Shown here: positions 6,042-14,084 of the stretch, one piece after another | How the letters are laid out: the number at the start of each line of letters is the position of its first letter | How positions within the stretch are numbered: position 1 is the stretch's first letter | IMG/VR virus record: IMGVR_UViG_3300044799_000334 | Location: 1-22,503 of that record | Origin: a virus | Direction: 5' to 3' (one strand) | DNA: 22,503 nt | Notes under the pieces: generated by a model | What the model was told of the DNA's origin: nothing | Database searches by the model: none | What the model saw: the letters and a program-made list of their open reading frames with translations, nothing else | Position numbers and translations under genes: made by a program

Positions 6042-7472
6042 ATGTCCGGTGGCTCTGCTGAAATCCTTCAATCTTATTTAGTTTCTGTCGGCTATCAAAC
6101 AGACGCGGTCTCCCTGCGAAAGTTTGAAGATGGTCTGACTGCCGCTGGAAAGAAAGTCCTCAATGTCGGCACAACCGTTGCCGGTGCTGTATTGGCGGTT
6201 GAGGCGGCAACTGCTGCATTCGCATACAACATGCGCAAGGTCTATTTCGAGGCCGAACTAGCACAAACTCCTGTAAAGAACATGAAGGCGCTGGAATATG
6301 CCGGCAAGCAATTTGGCATTTCCAGCGAAACCATGGCCGGTTCCGTTAAGAACATGGCTTCCGCTTTGCGTCTCAATCCCGGACTGACTGAATATCTAAA
6401 AGCATTCGGGGTCAAAGTCGACCCAAACAACATCGGCAAAGCGACAACGGACATGGTTCGTGCGCTCAAAGATATGCCGGAATTTCAGGGTGCACAAATT
6501 GCCCAGATGTTTGGAATGGATGCTGATACTTTTCATTTGTGGAAAGAGCACATTGACGAAATGACTGCCAAGGAAAAAGAATACCTTGAATTACAAAAGA
6601 AGATGGGCATTGACCCTGAAAAGCAGAAAGGTGTTATCTTAGCGTACACCACTGCTCTGGACAAACTGGAAATGCGTTTGTCTTCTGTTGGGCAATTAAT
6701 GCTCGCTAATATGGTTGGCCCTTTTCAGACCGCCGCTCGTTGGTCTGATCATATTTTGGAAGGATGGGGAAGCATTTTCGGAGGTGAACTTGGTGTCAAC
6801 ATCTACAACAAGTTGCACGGCGGTAGTGCCAAAGGCCCATCGTCCTCTGGAAAGATCACAACACCTAACCACGTTTTTCTAGGTGGCCGTTTGCCCGGTG
6901 AGATGACCAACCTCCCTTCAGGCAAAGGTTTAAAGGCGCAGCTGAACGCTATAGAAAGCCGGTACAATCTTCCTCCCGGATTGTTGACAGGAACTTGGGG
7001 CGCTGAATCCTCTTTTGGGAAAAAGATGTTGAGTCCTGCTGGGGCGAAGGGTCACATGGGATTCATGGATGCCACAGCAAAACAATATGGAGTGTCTGAT
7101 CCAAACGACTTAAATCAGTCCGCAACGGGGACTGCAAAAATGTATCAGTATTTGCTGAAGAAATATAAAGGCAACGCACAACACGCCATGTATGCTTACA
7201 ACTGGGGAGAGGGTAATGTTGACTCTTGGTTGAAGACCGGGAAAGGTGTGAATGGCCAACCGATGCCAGCTGAAACAGCAGGCTATCCTTCCAGAGTTGC
7301 TAGCTTCGATTCCCGCCTTGGCGCAGGTGGAGGCGGTGGAGTTCAAATGGCCCAAACCACTAATATCAATGTGAACGGAACTGACGCCGCCTCGACTGCC
7401 AAAATGGTTACGGCATCACAAGATCGAGTCAACGGAAACATGGTTCGTGACATGAAGGTTGCAATGCGATGA
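6042..7472 (+). CDS. Tape measure protein with lytic transglycosylase domain
   Basis: 476 residues, GAGG ribosome-binding site. Residues 1-75 contain the opening FEDGLTAAGKKV and a hydrophobic helix (VGTTVAGAVLAVEAATAAFA). Residues 75-235 are helical, with KALEYAGKQFGISSE and KEKEYLELQKKMGID, typical of tape measures. Residues about 297-400 form a soluble lytic transglycosylase-like domain: AIESRYNLPPGLL, then WGAESSFG with probable catalytic Glu322, AKGHMGFM, and YAYNWGEGNVD. The last 50 residues carry a Gly run and a VNGTDAASTAKMV end. The tape sets tail length and the domain would cut peptidoglycan at entry. It is short for a myophage tape, predicting a short tail. Its TGA overlaps the next ATG. 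Confidence 0.9.
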   Translation: MSGGSAEILQSYLVSVGYQTDAVSLRKFEDGLTAAGKKVLNVGTTVAGAVLAVEAATAAFAYNMRKVYFEAELAQTPVKNMKALEYAGKQFGISSETMAGSVKNMASALRLNPGLTEYLKAFGVKVDPNNIGKATTDMVRALKDMPEFQGAQIAQMFGMDADTFHLWKEHIDEMTAKEKEYLELQKKMGIDPEKQKGVILAYTTALDKLEMRLSSVGQLMLANMVGPFQTAARWSDHILEGWGSIFGGELGVNIYNKLHGGSAKGPSSSGKITTPNHVFLGGRLPGEMTNLPSGKGLKAQLNAIESRYNLPPGLLTGTWGAESSFGKKMLSPAGAKGHMGFMDATAKQYGVSDPNDLNQSATGTAKMYQYLLKKYKGNAQHAMYAYNWGEGNVDSWLKTGKGVNGQPMPAETAGYPSRVASFDSRLGAGGGGGVQMAQTTNINVNGTDAASTAKMVTASQDRVNGNMVRDMKVAMR

Positions 7473-8164
7473 GCAGCTTCTCCGGATTCGTGCAGGCAGC
7501 ACTCCAACTTGGCCTAGAATCCCTTGTTGAGCATCCTAAGCGAGGACTGGTCAACATCGTTTCAGCAGACGGTTCTAGCCTGCCTGATATCGTTCCTCAG
7601 ATTGTCATGGAAGAACGACATATAGATCAAATGGAGGTGACAGACCATCCCATAGAACAAGGTGCATCCATAGCAGACCATGCTTTCAAGCGCCCGGCTG
7701 AAGTGGTTCTTCATCTTGGCTGGTCGAACAGTCCTTCAGATAACGGCAGCTTGGTGAATGCCGCCATTGGTGCGGCATCTTCCGTCAGCCCATTGGTGCG
7801 TAAGGTTGCCAATGTGGTCGAGATTGGCGCTGGCATAATGTCAGCCATGAGCGGATCGAATGTTGACCAAGTAAATTACATTTACGGCAAACTTCTTGAG
7901 CTGCAAGAAACACGAGCACTTTTCGACATTGATACGGGCAAGCGGCAATACAAAAACATGGTCTGCAAAACGCTTACTGTGGAAACAGATTCCAAGACGG
8001 AATATTCATTGTTGGTCACAATGCACTGTCAACAGGTGATTATTGTGAACACAAGTGTCAAATCTGTTCCGAAGTCTTCGTTGGCAAGTCCTTTTGCCAA
8101 TCAGAAAATTGTTGACAAGGGACTACAATCTGTGAAAACGGCAGTAAGCGGGATTGGAAAATAA
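7469..8164 (+). CDS. Dit-like baseplate/tail protein
   Basis: 231 residues, starting in an ATGA overlap with the tape measure. The first half has the layout seen in Dit-like phage proteins: VNIVSADGSSLPDIVPQIV, the segment MEVTDHPIEQGASIADHAFKRP, and VVLHLGWSN. The second half has a long helical segment (IYGKLLELQETRALFDIDTGKR) and a beta pair (CKTLTVETDSKTEYSLLVTM). The pattern 'VTDHPIEQGxxIxDHxxxxP' is a strong family mark. Such proteins sit at the tube-baseplate boundary directly after the tape measure gene in myophages. The C-terminal tail is Ser/Lys rich. No enzyme motif is seen. Confidence 0.83.
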   Translation: MSSFSGFVQAALQLGLESLVEHPKRGLVNIVSADGSSLPDIVPQIVMEERHIDQMEVTDHPIEQGASIADHAFKRPAEVVLHLGWSNSPSDNGSLVNAAIGAASSVSPLVRKVANVVEIGAGIMSAMSGSNVDQVNYIYGKLLELQETRALFDIDTGKRQYKNMVCKTLTVETDSKTEYSLLVTMHCQQVIIVNTSVKSVPKSSLASPFANQKIVDKGLQSVKTAVSGIGK

Positions 8165-8472
8165 TGAGCAATAACGAAATTCCTCTTTCTCCGGACAACC
8201 AGATTTTTTCTATTGATTTGGCAGGTGTCACATATCGTTTGACGGTGTTATGGAATACCCCTGCTGCCGTTTGGGTGCTGGACATTGCCGACATCTTGGA
8301 CAACCCAATTCTGCAGGGCATTCCGCTTGTTACAGGCGTTGATTTGCTATCCCCTTACCCTTACCTAAACTTTGGCGGGAAACTTATTGCCCAAACGGAC
8401 AATGTACCAGATGTTCCGCCAACTTATAACGATCTCGGAATAACCGGGCATCTGTATTTTGTGACACTATGA
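8164..8472 (+). CDS. Baseplate plug protein (Pam3 gp18-like)
   Basis: 102 residues, in TAATG overlap with the previous gene and ATGA overlap with the next. It is a small beta protein: FSIDLAGVTYRLTVLWNT, AAVWVLDIADILDNPILQGIPLVTGVDLL, and LGITGHLYFV. This order (a strand pair, W-x-L-D-I, 'G-x-P-L-V-T-G-x-D-L-L', final strand) resembles the plug-type proteins closing the central channel in the cyanophage Pam3-like baseplate. Position between Dit-like and hub genes is as expected for that group. The role is inferred from family and order. Confidence 0.75.
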   Translation: MSNNEIPLSPDNQIFSIDLAGVTYRLTVLWNTPAAVWVLDIADILDNPILQGIPLVTGVDLLSPYPYLNFGGKLIAQTDNVPDVPPTYNDLGITGHLYFVTL

Positions 8473-9431
8473 CAACCACAAACGATCAATGGATTCGCAA
8501 AATAGAATTGTTCATTGAGTCTGGGCCTGACCAAGAACTTCTCGATCTTTCTGAAATGCACATCAAGTTCACCATCCAGAATGCAAATGTGGAAAGCCCA
8601 AACACAGCAGTGATCCGAGTTTACAATCTCAGCAAAGCAACAGTTGCCCAGTTGCGAAGTGGAGAATTTTCTAAGGTCACATTAAATGCCGGTTACCAGA
8701 ATGGCAACTTTGGTGCAATATTCAAAGGAACAACAAAACAAATCAGGATCGGTCGAGAGAATTCTACCGACACTTATTTGGACATCCTTGCTTCAGACGG
8801 GGATCTGTTTTACAATCAATGCATTGTTAATATGTCCACAGAAAAAGGACAAACACAAGCCCAAGAGCTTGCCAAGATGGCAAAGGACACGGATTCAAAA
8901 GTTGACACTTCTGCCTTGTTGGTTGACAAACAGCATGTTCCAAACATTCGAGGTTCTGTTCGCTTCGGTATGGCGCGGGCAATGGTCAGGAACATTGCAT
9001 CGACGCTAGATGCTTCTTGGTCACTCCAAAATGGCATCGTCATGCTGATGGACAAAAAAGGATATCTGCCCGGTGAAACTGTTGAGATAAACATAGGAAC
9101 AGGTTTGATTGGAATGCCGGAACAGACGGATGAAGGGATAAAACTGAACTGCCTTTTAAACAGTCGGATCCGAATTGGTGGCCTTGTGAAGCTCAACAAT
9201 GATGAGATTATACAATTGATGCAGGCTGATCCAAATGCTGTATATCAACAGCCTTATAGCTCGTGGGCAGGAGTGCAACCGCTGGCACCTTTGAATTTGG
9301 TGGACGGAGTTTATGAAGCCTTTGTTGTTGAACATGAAGGCGACACTCGTGGACATGCGTGGTACAGCAGGATCACGTGTCTTGCTATGGCACCTTCCAC
9401 TTCCCCAGTGACAGTGAAAGCGAAACAATAA
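8469..9431 (+). CDS. Baseplate hub protein
   Basis: 320 residues, ATGA start overlap. The first domain (residues about 10-110) has RKIELFIESGPDQELLDLSEMHIKF, then an N-x-A-V-I-R-V-Y-N-L-S pattern and VTLNAGYQNGNFGAIFKGTTK. This is the usual entry to phage hub proteins related to E217 gp41-like and T4 gp27-like folds. The middle region is helical (AQELAKMAKDTDSKVD, then ARAMVRNIASTLDASW). The C-terminal part has VEINIGTGLIGMPEQTDEGIK and RIRIGGLVKLN, then VEHEGDTRGHAWYS. The hub links the tube to the spike, whose gene follows in a TAATG overlap. It has no enzyme motif. Confidence 0.85.
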   Translation: MTTTNDQWIRKIELFIESGPDQELLDLSEMHIKFTIQNANVESPNTAVIRVYNLSKATVAQLRSGEFSKVTLNAGYQNGNFGAIFKGTTKQIRIGRENSTDTYLDILASDGDLFYNQCIVNMSTEKGQTQAQELAKMAKDTDSKVDTSALLVDKQHVPNIRGSVRFGMARAMVRNIASTLDASWSLQNGIVMLMDKKGYLPGETVEINIGTGLIGMPEQTDEGIKLNCLLNSRIRIGGLVKLNNDEIIQLMQADPNAVYQQPYSSWAGVQPLAPLNLVDGVYEAFVVEHEGDTRGHAWYSRITCLAMAPSTSPVTVKAKQ

Positions 9432-10297
9432 TGGATCGGCGTGAACGGATTGAAAGTCAACAGGACGCCTTGTTGGTGGCGCTAGAAGGTTGGCAGTCAA
9501 GCATGTGGACAGCCATGCCCGCAATCATACAGTCTTTCGACCCTGTTTCGATGACTTGTGAAGCTCAACCAACAATTCAGGCAAAATTCACTTCCCCTGT
9601 TGATGGTTCTGTTTCGTGGATGTCACTTCCACTCTTGTCGGACTGTCCGGTGTTCTTTCCGTCTGGCGGGAACTGCACCCTTACCTTCCCAATCAAAGCC
9701 GATGATGAGTGCTTGATTGTTTTCGCTTCTCGCTGCATAGACTCTTGGTGGAATTCAGGGAAGGTTGACGGCCAAGCAATGTTGAGGATGCATGATCTTT
9801 CAGACGGATTTGTCTTTGCTGGAGTGCGTTCAAGACCGCATTGGCTCTCTGGTGTGAGTACGACAACTGTTCAATTGCGTAGCGACGATGGACAAGCGTT
9901 CATTGAAATCAATCCAACTTCCCATCTGATCAATGCTTCAACACCCGGCGCAATAACCGCCGAATGTGCGACTGCCCATGTCACAGCAAGTGCCAGCGTG
10001 ACGATAGATGCTCCTTCGACCACTGTCAACTCTACAACGGCCATTGTCAACGCTGCAACCACAACAATCAACGCAACCACTGCTGCTGTCAATGCTTCAG
10101 CCTCTGCAACCATAACTTCCCCGGCGATTTCCCTGAAGAACGCCGGAACCTCATTGAAGAAGCTGGTCAATGAAACCTTCATAACATTTTTCAACAGTCA
10201 TGTTCATAGCGGAGTGATAACAGGTGGAGGAAGCACAGGAGCGCCAACTTCAACTCCTGCTTCTTCCACTACGACCTCAATTGTCCAAGCGGAATAG
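9431..10297 (+). CDS. Central spike protein (gpV/gp5-like) with HxH tip
   Basis: 288 residues from the ATG overlapping the upstream TAA; an upstream GTG at 9359 lies within the hub gene and is rejected. The N-terminal part (AIIQSFDPVSMTCEAQPTI, LPLLSDCPVFFPSGG) is the OB-type spike base. Residues about 145-235 are a Ser/Thr/Ala-rich repetitive region of short beta steps (VTIDAPSTTVN..., NATTAAVNAS...), fit for a trimeric beta-helix. Near the end, FFNSHVHSG places His257 and His259 as an HxH pair, the iron-binding tip motif of P2 gpV-like spikes. About 29 Gly/Ser/Thr-rich residues follow. It would puncture the outer membrane. Confidence 0.85.
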   Translation: MDRRERIESQQDALLVALEGWQSSMWTAMPAIIQSFDPVSMTCEAQPTIQAKFTSPVDGSVSWMSLPLLSDCPVFFPSGGNCTLTFPIKADDECLIVFASRCIDSWWNSGKVDGQAMLRMHDLSDGFVFAGVRSRPHWLSGVSTTTVQLRSDDGQAFIEINPTSHLINASTPGAITAECATAHVTASASVTIDAPSTTVNSTTAIVNAATTTINATTAAVNASASATITSPAISLKNAGTSLKKLVNETFITFFNSHVHSGVITGGGSTGAPTSTPASSTTTSIVQAE

Positions 10298-10303
10298 GAA
10301 ATC

Positions 10304-10657
10304 ATGATATACCGAAAATTAGATGCCAATGGCGATTATACAGTTGGCCAAGGATCAGGAAATTTCCATAAGGATCAACCTGAAGCTGTAGCACAGGCGG
10401 TAAAAACACGTTTGGGCCTTATTCAAGGGGAATGGTTCCTTGACATCAAAAACGGAACACCTTACAATTCCCAAATATTAGGAGCCGGGATGGTTTCTAA
10501 GTATGACAGGGCAATTCAGGACGTTATTGTGAACACGGTTGGAGTGAAACGTATTGTTTCTTATTCAAGTGGTGTAAATCCAGATACAAGAGCTGCCAGC
10601 ATTAACTGTACCATTGACACAATCTATGGTCAAGCAGAGGTTCAACAAATTTTGTAA
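10304..10657 (+). CDS. Baseplate wedge protein, gp25-like
   Basis: 117 residues, AGGAA just before the start. It opens MIYRKLDANGDYTVGQG, has a helix VAQAVKTRLGLIQGEWFLDIKNGTPY (the 'GEWFLDI...G' core of gpW/gp25-like wedge proteins) and closes with strands around VKRIVSYSSGVNPDTRA and INCTIDTIYG. In myophages this protein follows the spike and precedes the gpJ-like wedge, as here. It joins sheath and wedge parts of the baseplate. Length fits the family. It is not a lysozyme despite T4 gp25's old name, and no catalytic pattern is visible. Confidence 0.86.
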   Translation: MIYRKLDANGDYTVGQGSGNFHKDQPEAVAQAVKTRLGLIQGEWFLDIKNGTPYNSQILGAGMVSKYDRAIQDVIVNTVGVKRIVSYSSGVNPDTRAASINCTIDTIYGQAEVQQIL

Positions 10658-10666
10658 GAGGCCAGA

Positions 10667-11854
10667 ATGCCGACTTATCCGCTTTCAACACTGGCTCCAA
10701 CAATTACTCCAAACGGAATTTCCGCTCCGTCATACAATGATATTCTTCAAAGTCTGGTTGCTTCTTACCAAATCATTTTTGGTTCACAGATTTATATTTC
10801 AGCAGACTCCCAAGACGGCCAATGGATTGCCATATTGGCGCAAGCCCAGCATGAAAGCAATCAAGCTGCAATAGCAGTGTTTCAGTCCTTTGCTCCTTCA
10901 TATTCGCAGGGTGTTGGCCTTTCATCTTTGGTGAAGATTAACGGACTATTGCGGCAACTGTCTTCCAAGTCAACTTCACAAGGTGATGCTGTTGGAGTTG
11001 CCGGAACCATAATTACAAATGGTGTTGTAGAAGATGTCAATGGCAATCTTTGGAGCCTGCCTGCAACAGTGACGATTCCAATTGGCGGTTCAATATCTGT
11101 TACTGTCACAGCACAAGAGTCTGGAAACATTGTTGCGCCCTCTGGTTCAATCAATAAAATTGCCAGCCCTCAATATGGCTGGCAAACTTTTACCAGCACA
11201 ATCAACGCCGCGCCCGGCGCACCTGTAGAATCTGATGCAACGCTTCGCCAGCGCCAAGGGATGTCAACTGCACTTCCTGCTCTCGGAATCAAGGAAGCAA
11301 TCTTTGCAGCCGTTGGAAATGTTTCTGGCGTTTCAAGATTTACAGTTTATGAAAATGACACAGGATCAACCAACGGTGACGGTGTTCCTGCTCACAGCCT
11401 ATCCGTGGTGACACTAGGCGGGGTTAGCACAGACATTGCAGCAACTATTGCCGGCAGAAAACCGCCCGGCATTCAGACCTACGGAACGACCTCTGTTACA
11501 GTTTATGACTCTCTTGGTCTACCTGTGGCAATCAATTATTTCCAATTGTCCTTGATCCCTATATTCTTTGCAATAACAATCAAGGCTTTGCCCGGTTACG
11601 TTTCAACAACCGGAAACACAATCATTGCCGCTTTGGTTGCATTCATAAATTCCTTGGCAATCGGTGAAGATGTTTATGTGACACAATGTTCGGCCATCGC
11701 TTCTTTGATTGATCTTGGGATCGGACAAACCTTCTATATCACGACTTTCGATCTTGGCTTAACTGCTTCGCCAAGCGGAACAAGCAATTTGACCATCACC
11801 TTTAACGAAGCAGCATCTTGCCAAACTAACAATGTTGCTCTTACGGTGACTTAA
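10667..11854 (+). CDS. Baseplate wedge protein, gpJ/Mu gp47-like
   Basis: 395 residues, AGAGG before ATG. The N-terminal part is typical: APTITPNGISAPSYNDILQSL, then FGSQIYISADSQDGQWIAILAQ with helix AQHESNQAAIAVFQSF. The middle domain has GVAGTIITNGVVEDVNGNLWSLPATVTIP and VTVTAQESGNIVAP (two beta modules), then APGAPVESDATLRQRQ. The 'D-A-x-L-R-x-R' motif is a hallmark of J-like wedge proteins. The C-terminus includes IGEDVYVTQCSAIASLIDLG. The protein builds the wedge ring around the hub. The stop is one base from the next start, so all are in one operon. Confidence 0.9.
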   Translation: MPTYPLSTLAPTITPNGISAPSYNDILQSLVASYQIIFGSQIYISADSQDGQWIAILAQAQHESNQAAIAVFQSFAPSYSQGVGLSSLVKINGLLRQLSSKSTSQGDAVGVAGTIITNGVVEDVNGNLWSLPATVTIPIGGSISVTVTAQESGNIVAPSGSINKIASPQYGWQTFTSTINAAPGAPVESDATLRQRQGMSTALPALGIKEAIFAAVGNVSGVSRFTVYENDTGSTNGDGVPAHSLSVVTLGGVSTDIAATIAGRKPPGIQTYGTTSVTVYDSLGLPVAINYFQLSLIPIFFAITIKALPGYVSTTGNTIIAALVAFINSLAIGEDVYVTQCSAIASLIDLGIGQTFYITTFDLGLTASPSGTSNLTITFNEAASCQTNNVALTVT

Positions 11855-11855
11855 T

Positions 11856-13682
11856 ATGTCAGTGACTCCAATTTTAAGATTAGTAAAAGGCAGCGAGCTA
11901 ACTTGGCAAGAGGAAGACAATAATTTCTCTCAATTGGCCATCGCCTGCAATAACAACGAATCCGCCATCGTTTCAGCTGTCAATAACGCCGCTTTTAATA
12001 TTGCTGTGCAGGTGCATTTGTCAAATGCCAAGACAGTGCTTGCCAACAATGATGAATTTTTCATTCTTGACAGCACCAACAATTTTGCTGTTTCGAGGAT
12101 TTCTGGCCAGGATTTGCGCGCAGCCATTGGTGCCGGAACCGGGACTGTATCCTCTACCTCTATTGCCAATGCCAACGGCTTCACAGGTTCCGTTGCCAAT
12201 CCAACCAGCACTCCGGCCTTCACCATAAATACGACCGTGACCGGAATGGTGAAGGGGAACGGAACAGGTATCTTGGCAGCTACTCCCGGAACCGATTACC
12301 TTGCCCCGCCTTCTGGTTCTGCAATGCTTAAGGCAAATTCCGGTGGAGCTTTGGCAAATGCTTCAGCGACGACCGACTATGTTGCACCGAGTGCTTACGC
12401 CTCTGCCAACGGTCTAACTATTAATACCGCAAGGCTTTTGGGAAGAACAACAGCCGCTAACGGCCATGCTGAAGAGATATCTATCGGCTCCGGTCTGACC
12501 TTGTCGGCGGGGGTGTTATCTTCGTCTGCCGGTGGGGGAACCGTTACCACCTTGTCTGTAGCCTCGGCAAATGGCTTCACAGGCTCCGTTGCTAATCCTT
12601 CTACAACGCCCACTATCACCATTGGAACATCCGTAAACGCAATGCTGAAGGGCAATGGGACGGCCATTTCTGCTGCTGTTGCCGGAACAGATTATCTCGT
12701 CCCGCCTTCTGGTTCTGCAATGCTTAAGGCAAATTCCGGTGGAGCTTTGGCAAACGCTGTTGCCGGAACAGACTATATTTTCCCCGGTGGAGCGATGACT
12801 GGGACGACTATATTCCCTGGTGGCATTACTAATTTGGCAACATCGGGGCTGACTCTGAAAGCACGACCTGGATCATCCTTCGACTTTCTTTTGATCAACG
12901 CTGCCGGTGCGCAAGCAATGGCAATGGCGGTCGGAACCGGCGACATCAGTTTTTTTGGAAAAATAACTGCTGCCAATGGATTGGCCACATTTAACGGTGC
13001 ATCCCCAACCGTTTCAGATGCAGTTGGATCGGTATTTATCACAAGGGACACCACAGGTTTGAGTGGCGGCTCTTCCGCTTTCGTGAATTCAGCTCTTAAG
13101 ATTTACACCAAAACAGGCTATTCTGAAACAGCTTTGGAATGGGGAACGTTGTCCGTTCTAGATAATTACGCTGGTGCTGGTGAAAATGTCGCAGTATATG
13201 GCCAAGCTAACAAATATTATTCCGGGCCAACATGGGGTGCAACCTTTGAGGTGAAGGATTACACCAACAGCAATGTTGGTGCCATCTATGGTATAGAGGT
13301 GGACGTTTGGGCGAATGGGGCAGGAGCAAACAATCGATTCGGGATAGGCTTCAACTTTGGGAACGCATTGGGTGGAGTTAAGCCAACAATTGATGTTGGC
13401 ATTGACTTTTCGCCCAATGCTGGTAACAGAGGTGCCGCCCAGTTGGGCACAGGTTTGCGCTTCTTAATAGACGCCTCAATTGCTAATTTGGCTGTCGGAA
13501 ACGGTGCCACATCGCCCACAATAATCGACGTCACAGCATCCGGGGCAATTGGCCAACTCATCTCTTTGTCTAGTGGTACAGGGCCATTTTACGGCGGTTC
13601 AGCAACACCGACAATAGTTGGCGCTAAAATACCAGTCAAGATTGACGGCGGGCAATATTACATTGTCTTATCTTCCAATTAA
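11856..13682 (+). CDS. Tail fibre protein with duplicated repeat module
   Basis: 608 residues. Residues 1-90 form a short attachment-type domain (LTWQEEDNNFSQLAIACNNNE, then FAVSRISGQDLRAAIG). Two copies of an 80-residue module follow (97-178 and 229-310): each has ANGFTGSVANP, a strand, a MxKGNGT turn, GTDYLxPP, and SGSAMLKANSGGALAN. This module is frequent in phage fibres. From about 311 the protein is Gly/Ala/Asn rich with IEVDVWANGAGANNRFGIGFNF and FSPNAGNRGAAQLGTGLRFLIDAS, a probable receptor-binding beta domain. The two modules contain an exact 54-base repeat. No chaperone-cleavage site is seen. It lies between the gpJ-like and DUF2612 genes. Confidence 0.85.
   Translation: MSVTPILRLVKGSELTWQEEDNNFSQLAIACNNNESAIVSAVNNAAFNIAVQVHLSNAKTVLANNDEFFILDSTNNFAVSRISGQDLRAAIGAGTGTVSSTSIANANGFTGSVANPTSTPAFTINTTVTGMVKGNGTGILAATPGTDYLAPPSGSAMLKANSGGALANASATTDYVAPSAYASANGLTINTARLLGRTTAANGHAEEISIGSGLTLSAGVLSSSAGGGTVTTLSVASANGFTGSVANPSTTPTITIGTSVNAMLKGNGTAISAAVAGTDYLVPPSGSAMLKANSGGALANAVAGTDYIFPGGAMTGTTIFPGGITNLATSGLTLKARPGSSFDFLLINAAGAQAMAMAVGTGDISFFGKITAANGLATFNGASPTVSDAVGSVFITRDTTGLSGGSSAFVNSALKIYTKTGYSETALEWGTLSVLDNYAGAGENVAVYGQANKYYSGPTWGATFEVKDYTNSNVGAIYGIEVDVWANGAGANNRFGIGFNFGNALGGVKPTIDVGIDFSPNAGNRGAAQLGTGLRFLIDASIANLAVGNGATSPTIIDVTASGAIGQLISLSSGTGPFYGGSATPTIVGAKIPVKIDGGQYYIVLSSN
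12305..12754 (+). repeat. Exact 54-bp direct repeat in fibre gene (12305-12358 and 12701-12754)
   Basis: The two 54-base copies are identical and 396 bases apart (132 codons, in frame), encoding the SGSAMLKANSGGALAN segment of each fibre module. Flanking parts of the modules have diverged. The identity suggests recent duplication or ongoing gene conversion; recombination between copies would delete one module in frame. Confidence 0.9.
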
Positions 13683-13721
13683 TAGAATTTCAATTCACAA
13701 CTAAACTTCAGGAGAAATAAA

Positions 13722-14081
13722 ATGCTTATCGAGGACTTGCTCAACGCACAACCGGCAATGCAAGTTTTGGCGAACGTGAAACTCCCCGCCAAAACTTCTT
13801 TTAGGTTAGCAAAAGCGTTGAAAATCATCCAACCAGACCTTGAAGCCCACGAAGCAGTTCGTCTGAAAACGGCACAAGAATTTGGCACCATCTCCAAAGA
13901 TGGAAAAATATACGAGTTTGCAACACCAGAACTTCATGCCTCCTTTCAGGCTGCAATCAAAGAATTGCAAGAGGAAGTTGTGGAACCAAAATTTTCCATG
14001 ATCTCCGTAGACGATCTTGGGGATGCCGAAATTGAACCTTCCGTCCTATTGGCGCTGTTCGGAATTCTGTTAAGTGAATAA
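13722..14081 (+). CDS. Small helical protein, DUF1617-like
   Basis: 119 residues, with a very good ribosome-binding site (CAGGAGAA). It is mostly helical and Lys-rich: LAKALKIIQPDLEAHEAVRLKTAQEFG, then DGKIYEFATPELHASFQAAIKELQEEVVEP. It ends SMISVDDLGDAEIEPSVLLALFGILL. The order (small basic helices, then 'F-x-x-A-I-K-E-L-x-x-E-x-V', a beta 'I-S-x-D-D-L' and a hydrophobic end) resembles DUF1617-type phage proteins of unknown role. It follows the fibre gene after 39 bases of A/T-rich leader. It could be a fibre-associated chaperone or adaptor; that is inference. Confidence 0.65.
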   Translation: MLIEDLLNAQPAMQVLANVKLPAKTSFRLAKALKIIQPDLEAHEAVRLKTAQEFGTISKDGKIYEFATPELHASFQAAIKELQEEVVEPKFSMISVDDLGDAEIEPSVLLALFGILLSE

Positions 14082-14084
14082 TCA

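Noticed and set aside
9359-9430. Upstream GTG start for the spike gene
   Set aside because: It lies inside the hub gene; the ATG at 9431 forms a TAATG overlap and gives the normal spike N-terminus.
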